From positions 186,001-250,000 of the forward strand of contig NZ_FXZM01000005.1 in NCBI RefSeq assembly GCF_900169175.1: DNA of 64,000 bases, written 5' to 3'. The notes beneath the pieces were generated by a model that saw only the letters and a list, made by a program, of their open reading frames with translations, was not told the DNA's origin and ran no database searches. A program made the translations under genes and the position numbers. This DNA comes from Brevibacterium jeotgali. GTDB lineage: Bacteria > Actinomycetota > Actinomycetes > Actinomycetales > Brevibacteriaceae. Positions 25,130-32,848 of this stretch are shown in pieces; the stretch's first letter is position 1; every line of letters begins with the position of its first letter.

Positions 25130-25979
25130 AGCGCTCCTCCGCCTTCCAGAAGAAGACCGTGCCGACGGACACCATGACGACCGCCCACACGCTGAAGTTG
25201 AACCAGTACTCGACGGGCAGTGCGTGGTCCTCGAGCAGGATCCCGCGAGAGATCGACAGGACGTTGTGCAGCGGGTGCCAGTCGTAGATCGCCGCGAAGA
25301 TCGGCGGCCGTCCGTCCAGCAGCCGGCTGGGGTCGAAGAAGACCCCGGACGTGTAGAAGATCATCCTGGACACGAACGGGATGAGCTGGCTGAGGTCGCG
25401 GAAGTGGACCGTGAGCCGCGAGAAGATGAGCGCGACACCCAGGTTGAAGATCGTGAAGAGCGCGACCAGCGGGATGAAGAGGAACCACGACCAGTCGGGA
25501 CGTGCACCGAAGACGATCGCGAGCAGGAACATCAGCCCCAGGGTCGGCATGAAGTTCATGAGGTTCTGCATGACCTTCGCCACCGGCAGCACCATCCGCG
25601 GGAAGGGCAGGGACTGCACCAGACTCGCGTTGGAGATGATCGCCTTCGCGCCGCCGTTCATCGAGGAGTTGAAGAACTCCAGCGAGAACACGCCGATGAC
25701 GAGGAACGACACGAAGTTGTCCGGCCTGCTGCTCCCGGTGATGATGAAGCCGAACACGGTCCCGTAGACGAGCGCCTGGAAGCTGGGCCTCAGCAGGACC
25801 CAGGCCATGCCGAGGCGGTTGCGCTCGTTCTCGCTCTGCATCCGGTAGCGAGCCAGGGACAGCGTGAAGTCCCGGCGCTCCCAGACCTGCTTGAGGTACG
25901 ACGGGAGGGACGGTCTGGCACCGACGCGGGCGAGGCCGAATCTCTCCGCCTTCTCCGCCAGTTCGGAACTGTTGCTCAT
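25113..25979 (-). CDS. Polysaccharide ABC exporter, permease subunit (Wzm/TagG type)
   Basis: The 288-residue permease has six hydrophobic helices of the ABC-2 fold; the N-terminal cytosolic part contains LARYRMQSENERNRLGMAWV and the sequence WVLLRPSFQALVYGTVFG marks the Wzm/TagG subfamily. It pairs with the overlapping ATPase. I prefer the ATG at 25979 (MSNSSELAEK); an ATG at 25997 adds six residues. A good -10 hexamer TAGAAT lies at 26018-26013 on the minus strand, divergent from purD. Confidence 0.92.
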   Translation of the reverse strand: MSNSSELAEKAERFGLARVGARPSLPSYLKQVWERRDFTLSLARYRMQSENERNRLGMAWVLLRPSFQALVYGTVFGFIITGSSRPDNFVSFLVIGVFSLEFFNSSMNGGAKAIISNASLVQSLPFPRMVLPVAKVMQNLMNFMPTLGLMFLLAIVFGARPDWSWFLFIPLVALFTIFNLGVALIFSRLTVHFRDLSQLIPFVSRMIFYTSGVFFDPSRLLDGRPPIFAAIYDWHPLHNVLSISRGILLEDHALPVEYWFNFSVWAVVMVSVGTVFFWKAEERYGRDN

Positions 25980-26063
25980 CGAGTGGGTTGCTCTCATCAG
26001 GGAACGGACACCGCGATTCTAGCCCTCGAACCCTGGGCGACCTCACGGACGCGTCCCACCGAC

Positions 26064-26069
26064 TACTCT
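26064..26069 (+). promoter_or_regulatory. Leaderless-type -10 box for the purD-purC gene
   Basis: TACTCT ends 7 bases before the GTG at 26077; only GGGTGGC separates them. Confidence 0.5.
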
Positions 26070-26076
26070 GGGTGGC

Positions 26077-28290
26077 GTGAAGGTACTCGTCATCGGTCCC
26101 GGCGCCCGGGAACACGCACTCGTCTCCGCACTCTCCCGCGATCCTCAGGTCGAGGCGGTCATCGCCGCCCCGGGAAATCCTGGGATCGACCTCCTCTGCG
26201 ACACACGTCCGCTCGACCAGACGGATCCCGCTGCGGCCGTGGGCCTGGCCCAGGAGCTGGACGCCGACCTCGTGGTGGTCGGCCCCGAAGCGCCTCTGGT
26301 CGCCGGAGTCGCGGACGCCCTGCGGGAAGCCTCGTTCCCCGTGTTCGGCCCCGGGCAGGAGGCCGCGACGCTCGAGGGGTCCAAGACCTACGCGAAGGAG
26401 GTCATGGATGCCTCCGGCGTACCGACCGCGCAGGCGGTGACGGCCACGACCTCGGCCGAGGCCGCTCAGGCGCTCGACCGGTTCGGCGCCCCGCACGTCG
26501 TCAAGGCGGACGGGCTGGCAGCGGGCAAGGGCGTCGTCGTCACGGACGACCGCGCCGCCGCGCTGTCCCATGCGGAGAGCTGCCTCGCAGTCGCGGACCG
26601 CGTCGTCATCGAGGACTACCTGGACGGACCAGAGGTCTCCCTCTTCGTCGTCTGCGACGGCACCACCGCCGTCCCCCTGTCGCCCGCGCAGGACTTCAAG
26701 CGGATCGGCGACGGCGACACCGGCCCCAACACGGGCGGCATGGGCGCGTACTCGCCGCTGCCGTGGGCTCCGGAGGGGATGGTGGACGACATCGTCGCCC
26801 GCGTCGCGCAGCCGGTGGTCGACGAGATGGCTCGCCGCGGAAGCCCCTTCGTGGGTCTTCTGTACTGCGGCCTGGCGCTCACGTCGCACGGCACCCGCGT
26901 CATCGAGTTCAACGTGCGGTTCGGAGATCCGGAGACGCAGTCCGTGCTCGCCCGCCTGCGCACCCCGCTGGCCGGTCTGCTGCTCGCCGCAGCACAGGGG
27001 ACGCTCGCGCAGCATCCTCCTCTGGAATGGGACGAGCGCACTGCGATCACCGTCGTCCTCGCCGCACAGGACTACCCGGGCGCCCCGCGCACGGGCGACC
27101 CCATCGCCGGCCTGGAGGAGGCTCTCGCGCTGGACGGCGTCGACGTCCTCCATGCCGGGACCGCACTGGGCGAGCAGGGGGAGTTCGTCACCTCGGGCGG
27201 ACGCGTCCTGTCCGTCGTCGGGCTGGGCGACGGGATCGCCGCGGCTCGCGCTCGCGCCTACGACGCAGCCGACCTGATCGAGTGGGAGGGCGTGCAGAAG
27301 CGCACGGACATCGCACTCCTGGCGGAGCAGGGCGCGATCACCGTCCCCGCAGCCTCCACCGGTGCGGCCCCCGCCGAGGTCGCAGCCGGCTCCCGGCCCA
27401 CAGCGCCCGTCGTCCCCGGCTGGACGCACGCATACTCCGGCAAGGTGCGCGACCTCTACGTCCGTGAAGGGGTCCGGTCGCCGGAGTCAGCGGACGAGAT
27501 CCTCATGGTCGCCTCGGATCGCATCAGTGCCTATGACTGGGTGCTGCCCACGGAGATCCCCGACAAGGGCAGGGTCCTCACCGGACTGACCCTGTGGTGG
27601 TTCGATCAGCTCGCCGACCTCGTGGGCAATCACGTCGTGAGTCTCGACGTGCCCACCGAAGTCGCAGGACGCGCGATGATCTGCACGCGCCTGGACATGT
27701 TCCCCGTCGAATGCGTGGCCCGCGGCCACCTCACGGGATCCGGCCTGGCCGACTACCGCACTGCGGGCACCGTGGGCGGGAACGTGCTGCCGGAGGGTCT
27801 CGGGGAATCGAGCCCGCTCGAGCCCGCGATCTACACACCCGCGACGAAGGCCGCCGTCGGCGAGCACGACGAGAACATCGACTTCGACCGGACCGTGGAG
27901 ATCCTGGGAGCAGTGGACGCCGCCATCCTGCGCGATCTCACACTCGAGGTGTACGAGCGAGCACGCACGATCGCCGCGGAGAAGGGGATCGTGCTCGCGG
28001 ACACGAAGTTCGAGTTCGGCCGCGATGCGAACGGCGCCGTCGTGCTCGGGGACGAGGCCCTCACACCGGATTCGTCCCGGTTCTGGGACGCGGAGTCCTT
28101 CGCGCCGGGTCAGCCGCAGGACAGCTTCGACAAGCAGTTCGTCCGGGACTGGCTCACGTCGGACGCCTCCGGGTGGGACCGGTCGGCAGACACTCCTCCC
28201 CCGCCTCTTCCCGCCGACGTCGTCGCGCGCACCCGCCAGCGCTACATCGACGCGTTCGTACGCCTCACGGGCCAGCAGTTCCCCGGGTGA
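26077..28290 (+). CDS. purDC: Bifunctional PurD-PurC fusion: glycinamide ribonucleotide synthetase / SAICAR synthetase
   Basis: One uninterrupted 737-residue frame contains two purine enzymes. Residues 1 to about 420 are PurD: VLVIGPGAREHALVSAL, the ATP-grasp VKADGLAAGKGVVV, GPNTGGMGAYSP and RFGDPETQ. Residues about 445 to 737 are PurC: YSGKVRDLY, MVASDRISAYDWVLP, ARGHLTGSG, DTKFEFGRD and the end SFDKQFVRDWL. The 25-residue linker between is Ala/Pro/Gly-rich. PurD makes GAR (step two) and PurC makes SAICAR (step eight), so the fusion joins non-consecutive steps. The GTG start has a leaderless-type -10 box. purS follows after 55 bases. Confidence 0.95.
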   Translation: MKVLVIGPGAREHALVSALSRDPQVEAVIAAPGNPGIDLLCDTRPLDQTDPAAAVGLAQELDADLVVVGPEAPLVAGVADALREASFPVFGPGQEAATLEGSKTYAKEVMDASGVPTAQAVTATTSAEAAQALDRFGAPHVVKADGLAAGKGVVVTDDRAAALSHAESCLAVADRVVIEDYLDGPEVSLFVVCDGTTAVPLSPAQDFKRIGDGDTGPNTGGMGAYSPLPWAPEGMVDDIVARVAQPVVDEMARRGSPFVGLLYCGLALTSHGTRVIEFNVRFGDPETQSVLARLRTPLAGLLLAAAQGTLAQHPPLEWDERTAITVVLAAQDYPGAPRTGDPIAGLEEALALDGVDVLHAGTALGEQGEFVTSGGRVLSVVGLGDGIAAARARAYDAADLIEWEGVQKRTDIALLAEQGAITVPAASTGAAPAEVAAGSRPTAPVVPGWTHAYSGKVRDLYVREGVRSPESADEILMVASDRISAYDWVLPTEIPDKGRVLTGLTLWWFDQLADLVGNHVVSLDVPTEVAGRAMICTRLDMFPVECVARGHLTGSGLADYRTAGTVGGNVLPEGLGESSPLEPAIYTPATKAAVGEHDENIDFDRTVEILGAVDAAILRDLTLEVYERARTIAAEKGIVLADTKFEFGRDANGAVVLGDEALTPDSSRFWDAESFAPGQPQDSFDKQFVRDWLTSDASGWDRSADTPPPPLPADVVARTRQRYIDAFVRLTGQQFPG

Positions 28291-28298
28291 CGACGGAC

Positions 28299-28304
28299 TA
28301 GACT
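28299..28304 (+). promoter_or_regulatory. -10-like box upstream of purS
   Basis: TAGACT lies 9 bases after the purD-purC stop and 41 bases before purS, suggesting purSQ can be transcribed independently. Confidence 0.4.
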
Positions 28305-28345
28305 GAGTCCACACTCTTCTTCCACCGCATAAGGAGTACGCGCGC

Positions 28346-28612
28346 ATGGGTCGCATCGTCGTCGAAGTCATGCCCAAGCCAGAGATCCTCGACCCTCAGG
28401 GCAAGGCGATCGGCACCGGACTGGAGCGGCTGGGCCTCTCCGGCTTCTCCGGTGTCCGTCAGGGCAAGCTCTTCCACCTGAGCATCGAGGGCGAGGTGAC
28501 CGCCGACGCGCTGGCGAAGGCGCGTGAAGCGGCGACCTCGCTGCTGTCCAACCCCGTCATCGAGGACGTCGTCTCCGTGCGCGAAGCGGATGACGCGGAG
28601 GTCTCCCGATGA
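28346..28612 (+). CDS. purS: Phosphoribosylformylglycinamidine synthase subunit PurS
   Basis: The 88-residue protein starts [20 protein letters not shown] and shows the PurS pattern [21 protein letters not shown]. It is the small structural subunit that bridges PurQ and PurL in the three-subunit FGAM synthase of Gram-positives. AAGGAGT precedes the ATG. The last codon overlaps purQ (ATGA). Confidence 0.95.
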   Translation: MGRIVVEVMPKPEILDPQGKAIGTGLERLGLSGFSGVRQGKLFHLSIEGEVTADALAKAREAATSLLSNPVIEDVVSVREADDAEVSR

Positions 28613-29385
28613 GCAGCCGCACCGCGATGGCGACGGCGACACCCCTGATCGGCGAGCGCAGTGACGACGGTGCGATCCCCGGCGCGGACGCCCTGCGCGT
28701 GGGCGTCGTGCAGTTCCCGGGATCGCTCGACGAGCGGGATGCTCAGCGAGCAGTCACGCTGTCCGGTGCCCGGGCGGTCTCGCTGTGGCACGGCGACGAA
28801 TCCCTGTCCGACGTCGACGCGGTCATCCTCCCCGGCGGCTTCTCGTACGGCGACTATCTGCGGTGCGGCGCGATCGCCCGCTTCGCTCCGCTCATGACGG
28901 CGGTCGTCGACGCGGCGAAGGGCGGCATGCCCGTCCTCGGCATCTGCAACGGCTTCCAGGTCCTGTGCGAGTCGCACCTGCTGCCCGGCGCACTCATCCG
29001 CAACGACCACCAGCACTTCATCTGTCGCGATCAGGACCTCGCCATGGAGAACGTCGACACGGCGTGGACGCGCGACTACACGAGCGGTGAGACGATCACC
29101 ATCCCGCTGAAGAACGGCGAGGGCGGATTCGTCGCGGATCCGCCGACACTCGACGAGCTCGAAGGCGAAGGTCGCGTCGTGGCCCGCTACAGCGGGCTGA
29201 ATCCGAACGGTTCGCAGCGGGACATCGCCGGCATCACGAATGCGGCGGGCAACGTCGTGGGCCTCATGCCCCACCCGGAGCATGCGGTGGAAGCGGGCTT
29301 CGGCACTGATTCCGCAGACGGCATGCGGGCGGGGGTCGACGGGCAGGGGTTCTTCACCTCCGTGCTCCGAAGCCTCCTCGTCTGA
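28609..29385 (+). CDS. purQ: Phosphoribosylformylglycinamidine synthase, glutaminase subunit PurQ
   Basis: The 258-residue class I glutamine amidotransferase contains the nucleophile Cys in [11 protein letters not shown] and the catalytic His-Glu in [27 protein letters not shown] is the PurQ signature. It supplies ammonia to PurL for FGAR to FGAM conversion. An N-terminal extension of about 28 residues precedes the core GVVQFPGS. It overlaps purS by 4 bases; its partner purL lies 3.4 kb downstream rather than adjacent. Confidence 0.95.
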   Translation: MSSRTAMATATPLIGERSDDGAIPGADALRVGVVQFPGSLDERDAQRAVTLSGARAVSLWHGDESLSDVDAVILPGGFSYGDYLRCGAIARFAPLMTAVVDAAKGGMPVLGICNGFQVLCESHLLPGALIRNDHQHFICRDQDLAMENVDTAWTRDYTSGETITIPLKNGEGGFVADPPTLDELEGEGRVVARYSGLNPNGSQRDIAGITNAAGNVVGLMPHPEHAVEAGFGTDSADGMRAGVDGQGFFTSVLRSLLV

Positions 29386-29421
29386 CCTGCGGTCCACCGT
29401 GCCGCCGGCCGGGTCCGGCCC

Positions 29422-29457
29422 GACCTCCGGACCGACCTCCGGACCGACCTCCGGACC
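29422..29457. repeat. Three tandem copies of a 12-bp unit
   Basis: GACCTCCGGACC is repeated three times without change between purQ and the next gene, flanked by related GGTCC motifs. Each unit contains the palindrome TCCGGA. No function is evident. Confidence 0.85.
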
Positions 29458-29491
29458 GTCGCCGGCCCGCGGACGGACGGTCTGCCTCCAC

Positions 29492-29497
29492 TAGGGT
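29492..29497 (+). promoter_or_regulatory. Leaderless-type -10 box for the 29505 gene
   Basis: TAGGGT ends 7 bases before the ATG at 29505. The intervening GGAGGCC could also serve as a weak ribosome-binding site. Confidence 0.45.
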
Positions 29498-29504
29498 GGA
29501 GGCC

Positions 29505-30650
29505 ATGAGCGATTCCCTCCAGAGCCTGGTCGACCGTGCCGCGTTCCTCTCCGCAGAGGTCCAGCAGAGCTTCGGCTCCGTCATCGCGGAACGAGAGTTC
29601 GAGGTGGACTTCTCCTCTGCTCCGACGCTGCGGTTCACCGGCGACCAGACGATCAGCTTCCGGCCCCACATGATGGGCTCGTCCGTGAGCCGACAGGCCG
29701 AGAAGACGTGGCACTGGGCCTGGGACAACATCAACGAGTTCCCGGAGCAGGTCGTCGCCCTGTCCGCACGTGTGCGCGAGCACGGCTCCGCACGCGGGAT
29801 CGCGGAGCTCAGCGACGCGGAGCTGCCCCTCGATCCGGAGAACCTCCCCCTCGCCCTCACGCTCGCGTCGAAGGCGATCACCGGCGCGTGGGCGCACTAC
29901 CCCGTCGCAGCGGGCGGGGGCACGACCGTGTGGGTGCTCATCGACGACGAGCGCCTCACTCTCGGAGAACCCGAGCTCAAGCCGGTCGTCCGCGCTCTGG
30001 CCTCCGGCATCACGGGGCTGGAGGTCTCCGACCACCGGATCGCGCTCGCATCCTACGCGACGCTGCGCGGTCTGCGGACCGCACCGTTGCCGGACGGCGG
30101 CGTGCGGATCCTCTGCGCCGACGGGTCTGCGGACGTCACGTTCGACGAGCAGGAGCGCATCTCGTCCTGCCAGGCGAATCAGACCCTCGAGGGCGAGGCG
30201 GCCGAGCAGTTCGCGCAGATCGGTGCGGTGACGGGCACCGCAGTCTTCGGTGGAGCCGCTGCAGGGCTCCCCGCTCCGGTCGAGTCCGCCCCCGCGCAGA
30301 GGGAGCCGGTCACGAGCGCCGCGCCAGAGGAGCCGCCCGCTCCGGCGCCCGCGCCGGTTCCAGCAGAGCATCCGGCTGCAGAGCAGCCCGCACCGGTCGC
30401 TGCGGAGACTCCGGCAGCGGAGGCGCGTCCCCAGGCCGAACAGCAGCCGACTCCTGCGGCGGACGAGCCGCACGAGCCCTCCGCCGAGGCCCCCTCTGAG
30501 ACTGAGACTCCCCCGGAGACCGAGGCACCGGCAGAGGCTGAGGCACCGGCATCGGCAGAGACCGAGTCGCCGGCAGAGACTGAGGCACCGCAGGAGGAGC
30601 GTCCGCAGAAGGAGAAGAAGGGACTGTTGCGCCGCCTGTTCGGCCGCTGA
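29505..30650 (+). CDS. DUF6882-like protein with long acidic Pro/Ala/Glu tail
   Basis: The 381-residue protein has a globular N-terminal part (about 1-240) including FRPHMMGSSVSRQAEKTWHW AWDN as two short blocks, resembling the DUF6882 domain with its W-x-W-A-W-type motif. Residues about 245-365 are low-complexity, alternating Pro, Ala, Glu and Thr (PETEAPAEAEAP and similar). The protein ends in a basic KKGLLRRLFGR, which could form a short amphipathic membrane-binding helix. No signal peptide. Function unknown. It is convergent with trhO. Confidence 0.65.
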   Translation: MSDSLQSLVDRAAFLSAEVQQSFGSVIAEREFEVDFSSAPTLRFTGDQTISFRPHMMGSSVSRQAEKTWHWAWDNINEFPEQVVALSARVREHGSARGIAELSDAELPLDPENLPLALTLASKAITGAWAHYPVAAGGGTTVWVLIDDERLTLGEPELKPVVRALASGITGLEVSDHRIALASYATLRGLRTAPLPDGGVRILCADGSADVTFDEQERISSCQANQTLEGEAAEQFAQIGAVTGTAVFGGAAAGLPAPVESAPAQREPVTSAAPEEPPAPAPAPVPAEHPAAEQPAPVAAETPAAEARPQAEQQPTPAADEPHEPSAEAPSETETPPETEAPAEAEAPASAETESPAETEAPQEERPQKEKKGLLRRLFGR

Positions 30651-30661
30651 GCGACGGCTGG

Positions 30662-30685
30662 CCCGACGGACGCTGGACCGTCGGG
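30662..30685. terminator. Hairpin between convergent genes
   Basis: CCCGACGG (30662-30669) and CCGTCGGG (30678-30685) form an 8-bp stem with an 8-base loop between the DUF6882-like gene and trhO. Confidence 0.5.
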
Positions 30686-30695
30686 TCCTCGCCCG

Positions 30696-31586
30696 TCAGA
30701 CCGTCGCCGGCTCGCAGGCCCCGCAGCTCGGATGCCGGCCGGCGGCGGTGCACTCCTCGCACCGCAGGAACTGGGCACGGCACACCTCGTTCGCGCAGTT
30801 CACGAAGAGTGGAGTGCTCACACCGCACTCCACGCAGGTGCCGAGCGACTCCACTCCCTCCCCGAACTCCATGTGCATCCGGTTGTCGAAGACGTACAGC
30901 GAGCCGTCCCACAGGCCTGCGTCGCCGAACGATTCGCCGTAGCGGACGATCCCTCCGTCCAGCTGGTAGACCTCCGTGAAGCCGCGGTTCTTCATGAGCA
31001 CGCTCAGCACCTCGCAGCGGATCCCTCCGGTGCAGTACGTGACGACCGCCCTGTCCTTCAGGTGGTCGTACTTCCCGGAATCCAGTTCCGCCAGGAAGTC
31101 CCGGGTGGTGTCCGTCTGCGGAACGACCGCGTCGCGGAAGCGGCCGATCTCCGCCTCCATGGCATTGCGCCCGTCGAAGAAGACGACGTCGTCGCCCCGG
31201 GCGTCGACGAGCCTGTGGAGCGCACCGGGCTTGAGGTGCTGCCCGCCGCCCTGCACACCCTGGTCCGTGACGACGATGTCGTCCGGTGCGTTGAAGGTCA
31301 CGAGCTCGTCCCGCACCTTCACACTGAGACGCGGGAAGTCGTCGCCCGTCCCCGTCGACCACTTGAAGTCCGCTCCGTGGAACGGCGCGTAGGACTTCGT
31401 CACCTTCACGTGCTGCTTGAGGTCCGCGACGTCACCGCCCAGCGTGGCGTTGATCCCCTGCGAGGACACGATGACCCGACCGGTGAGCCCGTGGCGCTCC
31501 GCGAGCGCGTGCTGCCACAGGCGCACGGCCTCGGGATCGGACAGCGGTGTGAAGACGTAGAAGAGGACGATCTTGGCAACGGACAT
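30696..31586 (-). CDS. trhO: Rhodanese-type tRNA uridine(34) hydroxylase TrhO (YceA family)
   Basis: The 296-residue protein has the UPF0176/TrhO layout: N-terminal acylphosphatase-like domain ([32 protein letters not shown]), a rhodanese domain with the active-site loop YCTGGIRCE, and a Cys-rich C-terminus ([25 protein letters not shown]) likely binding zinc. TrhO hydroxylates U34 of tRNAs toward 5-methoxy/carboxymethoxyuridine. Length is as expected. It is 10 bases downstream of the amino-acid dehydrogenase gene on the same strand. Confidence 0.92.
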   Translation of the reverse strand: MSVAKIVLFYVFTPLSDPEAVRLWQHALAERHGLTGRVIVSSQGINATLGGDVADLKQHVKVTKSYAPFHGADFKWSTGTGDDFPRLSVKVRDELVTFNAPDDIVVTDQGVQGGGQHLKPGALHRLVDARGDDVVFFDGRNAMEAEIGRFRDAVVPQTDTTRDFLAELDSGKYDHLKDRAVVTYCTGGIRCEVLSVLMKNRGFTEVYQLDGGIVRYGESFGDAGLWDGSLYVFDNRMHMEFGEGVESLGTCVECGVSTPLFVNCANEVCRAQFLRCEECTAAGRHPSCGACEPATV

Positions 31587-31596
31587 GGGCAGTATT

Positions 31597-32658
31597 CTAG
31601 AGCGCCGCCGCCATCCGGTCGCGCCCGATCCGCTCGGCCACCTCCGCGGTCGGCAGACCTTCGCGATCAGCTTCGGTGAGCACCTCGGTGATCGAGTCGA
31701 AGAGCGAGAGCACGGTCGCGCGCGCCGATTCGATCGAGGGTTCGGAGTAGATCGAGACGCCCGCAGCCATCATGCCGCCGGCATTCGCGACGAAGTCGGG
31801 GACGAAGGTGATGCCCTTCTCCAGCAGACGGCGTCCGTGCGCCGGGGTCGCGAGCTGGTTGTTCGCGACCCCGCTCACGAGCTTCGCGGAGATCTCCTCG
31901 ATCGTGTCGTCGTTCACGACGCCGCCCAGAGCGCACGGTGCGAACACGTCGACGTCGGCGGCGTGGATGCGATCCGGTGCCACCGCCTCGGCGCCGAACT
32001 CCGCGACGACGGAGTCGACTGCGGCCTGTGCCACGTCGGCGACGACGAGCTGGGCCCCTGCCTCGTGGAGGAGTCGGCAGAGTTCGCGACCGGTGCCGCC
32101 GAGGCCCTGTACCGCGACCCGCATGCCCTGCAGGTCACTGGCCTCCCGGTCACCACGACCCCACACGTGGGCGATGCCCGCGCGCATGGAGGTGAAGGCC
32201 CCGAGCGCGGTGAAGGTGCTCGCACTGACGCCGGGCGGGAACTGGCTGGCACGGGCGAAGACGAAGTCGCACTCCTCCGCGAGGACGTCGGCGTCCACCG
32301 GTCCCACACCCACGTCGATCGCCGTCCAGTAGCGGCCGCCGAGCGACTGGACGTGCCGGGAGAACGCACGGAGCACATCGGCCTTGTCCGGTCGGGCGGG
32401 ATCCGCGATGATCACGCACTTGCCTCCGCCCAGCGGCAGGCCGGCGACGGCGTTCTTATAGCTCATGCCGCGGGAGAGTCGCAGCACATCGGTGAGCGCC
32501 TCCTCCTCAGTGGCGTACGGGTGCATCCGGCACCCGCCGGCGGCAGGTCCCAGCGAGCGGTCGTGCACAGCGATGATCGCTCGCAGACCGGTGCCGGGAT
32601 CGTGGCAGAAGACGACCTGCTCGTGGTGGTCGAATTCTGGATGATCGAAGAGATTCAC
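31597..32658 (-). CDS. Leucine/valine/phenylalanine dehydrogenase family protein
   Basis: The 353-residue protein belongs to the Glu/Leu/Phe/Val dehydrogenase superfamily, branched-chain subgroup by length: [19 protein letters not shown], catalytic Lys in [13 protein letters not shown], Rossmann VQGLGGTG, and [19 protein letters not shown]. It reversibly deaminates a branched-chain or aromatic amino acid with NAD. In actinobacteria valine dehydrogenase (vdh) is common, but the exact substrate is not determinable. The GTG at 32658 follows AAGGAG with five bases. The product keto acids could feed acyl-CoA dehydrogenase pathways present elsewhere in the window. Confidence 0.88.
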   Translation of the reverse strand: MNLFDHPEFDHHEQVVFCHDPGTGLRAIIAVHDRSLGPAAGGCRMHPYATEEEALTDVLRLSRGMSYKNAVAGLPLGGGKCVIIADPARPDKADVLRAFSRHVQSLGGRYWTAIDVGVGPVDADVLAEECDFVFARASQFPPGVSASTFTALGAFTSMRAGIAHVWGRGDREASDLQGMRVAVQGLGGTGRELCRLLHEAGAQLVVADVAQAAVDSVVAEFGAEAVAPDRIHAADVDVFAPCALGGVVNDDTIEEISAKLVSGVANNQLATPAHGRRLLEKGITFVPDFVANAGGMMAAGVSIYSEPSIESARATVLSLFDSITEVLTEADREGLPTAEVAERIGRDRMAAAL

Positions 32659-32732
32659 GAAGGCTCCTTCGGTTCGTGACCGGGTAACAGCATCCGACAG
32701 TCGGCGGGCCCGGATCGCAGGCGACCGCCTGC

Positions 32733-32778
32733 TCTGACCGTACCCCGCAGGAGGGTCTGACCGTACCCCGCAGGCGGG
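32733..32778. repeat. Tandem duplication of a 23-bp unit
   Basis: Two adjacent 23-bp copies beginning TCTGACCGTACCCCGCAGG (32733-32755 and 32756-32778) differ at one base. They lie in the divergent gap between the dehydrogenase gene and purL, upstream of the purL -10-like box TAGGAT (32803-32808), a position suited to an operator. Confidence 0.85.
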
Positions 32779-32848
32779 CGATCGGTGCACGCGAGGCGGC
32801 GGTAGGATGACACCGGCGCAGTCTTCACGAAAGGATCTCCCGAGGATC

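Noticed and set aside
24988..27429. A minus-strand open frame of 813 codons opposite purD-purC
   Set aside because: It runs antisense to purD-purC and overlaps the permease in another frame; no domain is recognisable.
24645..27467. A plus-strand open frame of 940 codons across the polysaccharide exporter and purD regions
   Set aside because: It is antisense to the clear ABC transporter genes and out of frame with purD-purC. Its translation is Arg/Gly/Pro/Asp-rich, typical of shadow frames in high-GC DNA.
28294..28346. Riboswitch upstream of purS
   Set aside because: The gap is only about 55 bases, too short for a purine or PRPP aptamer with expression platform, and no conserved aptamer core is visible.
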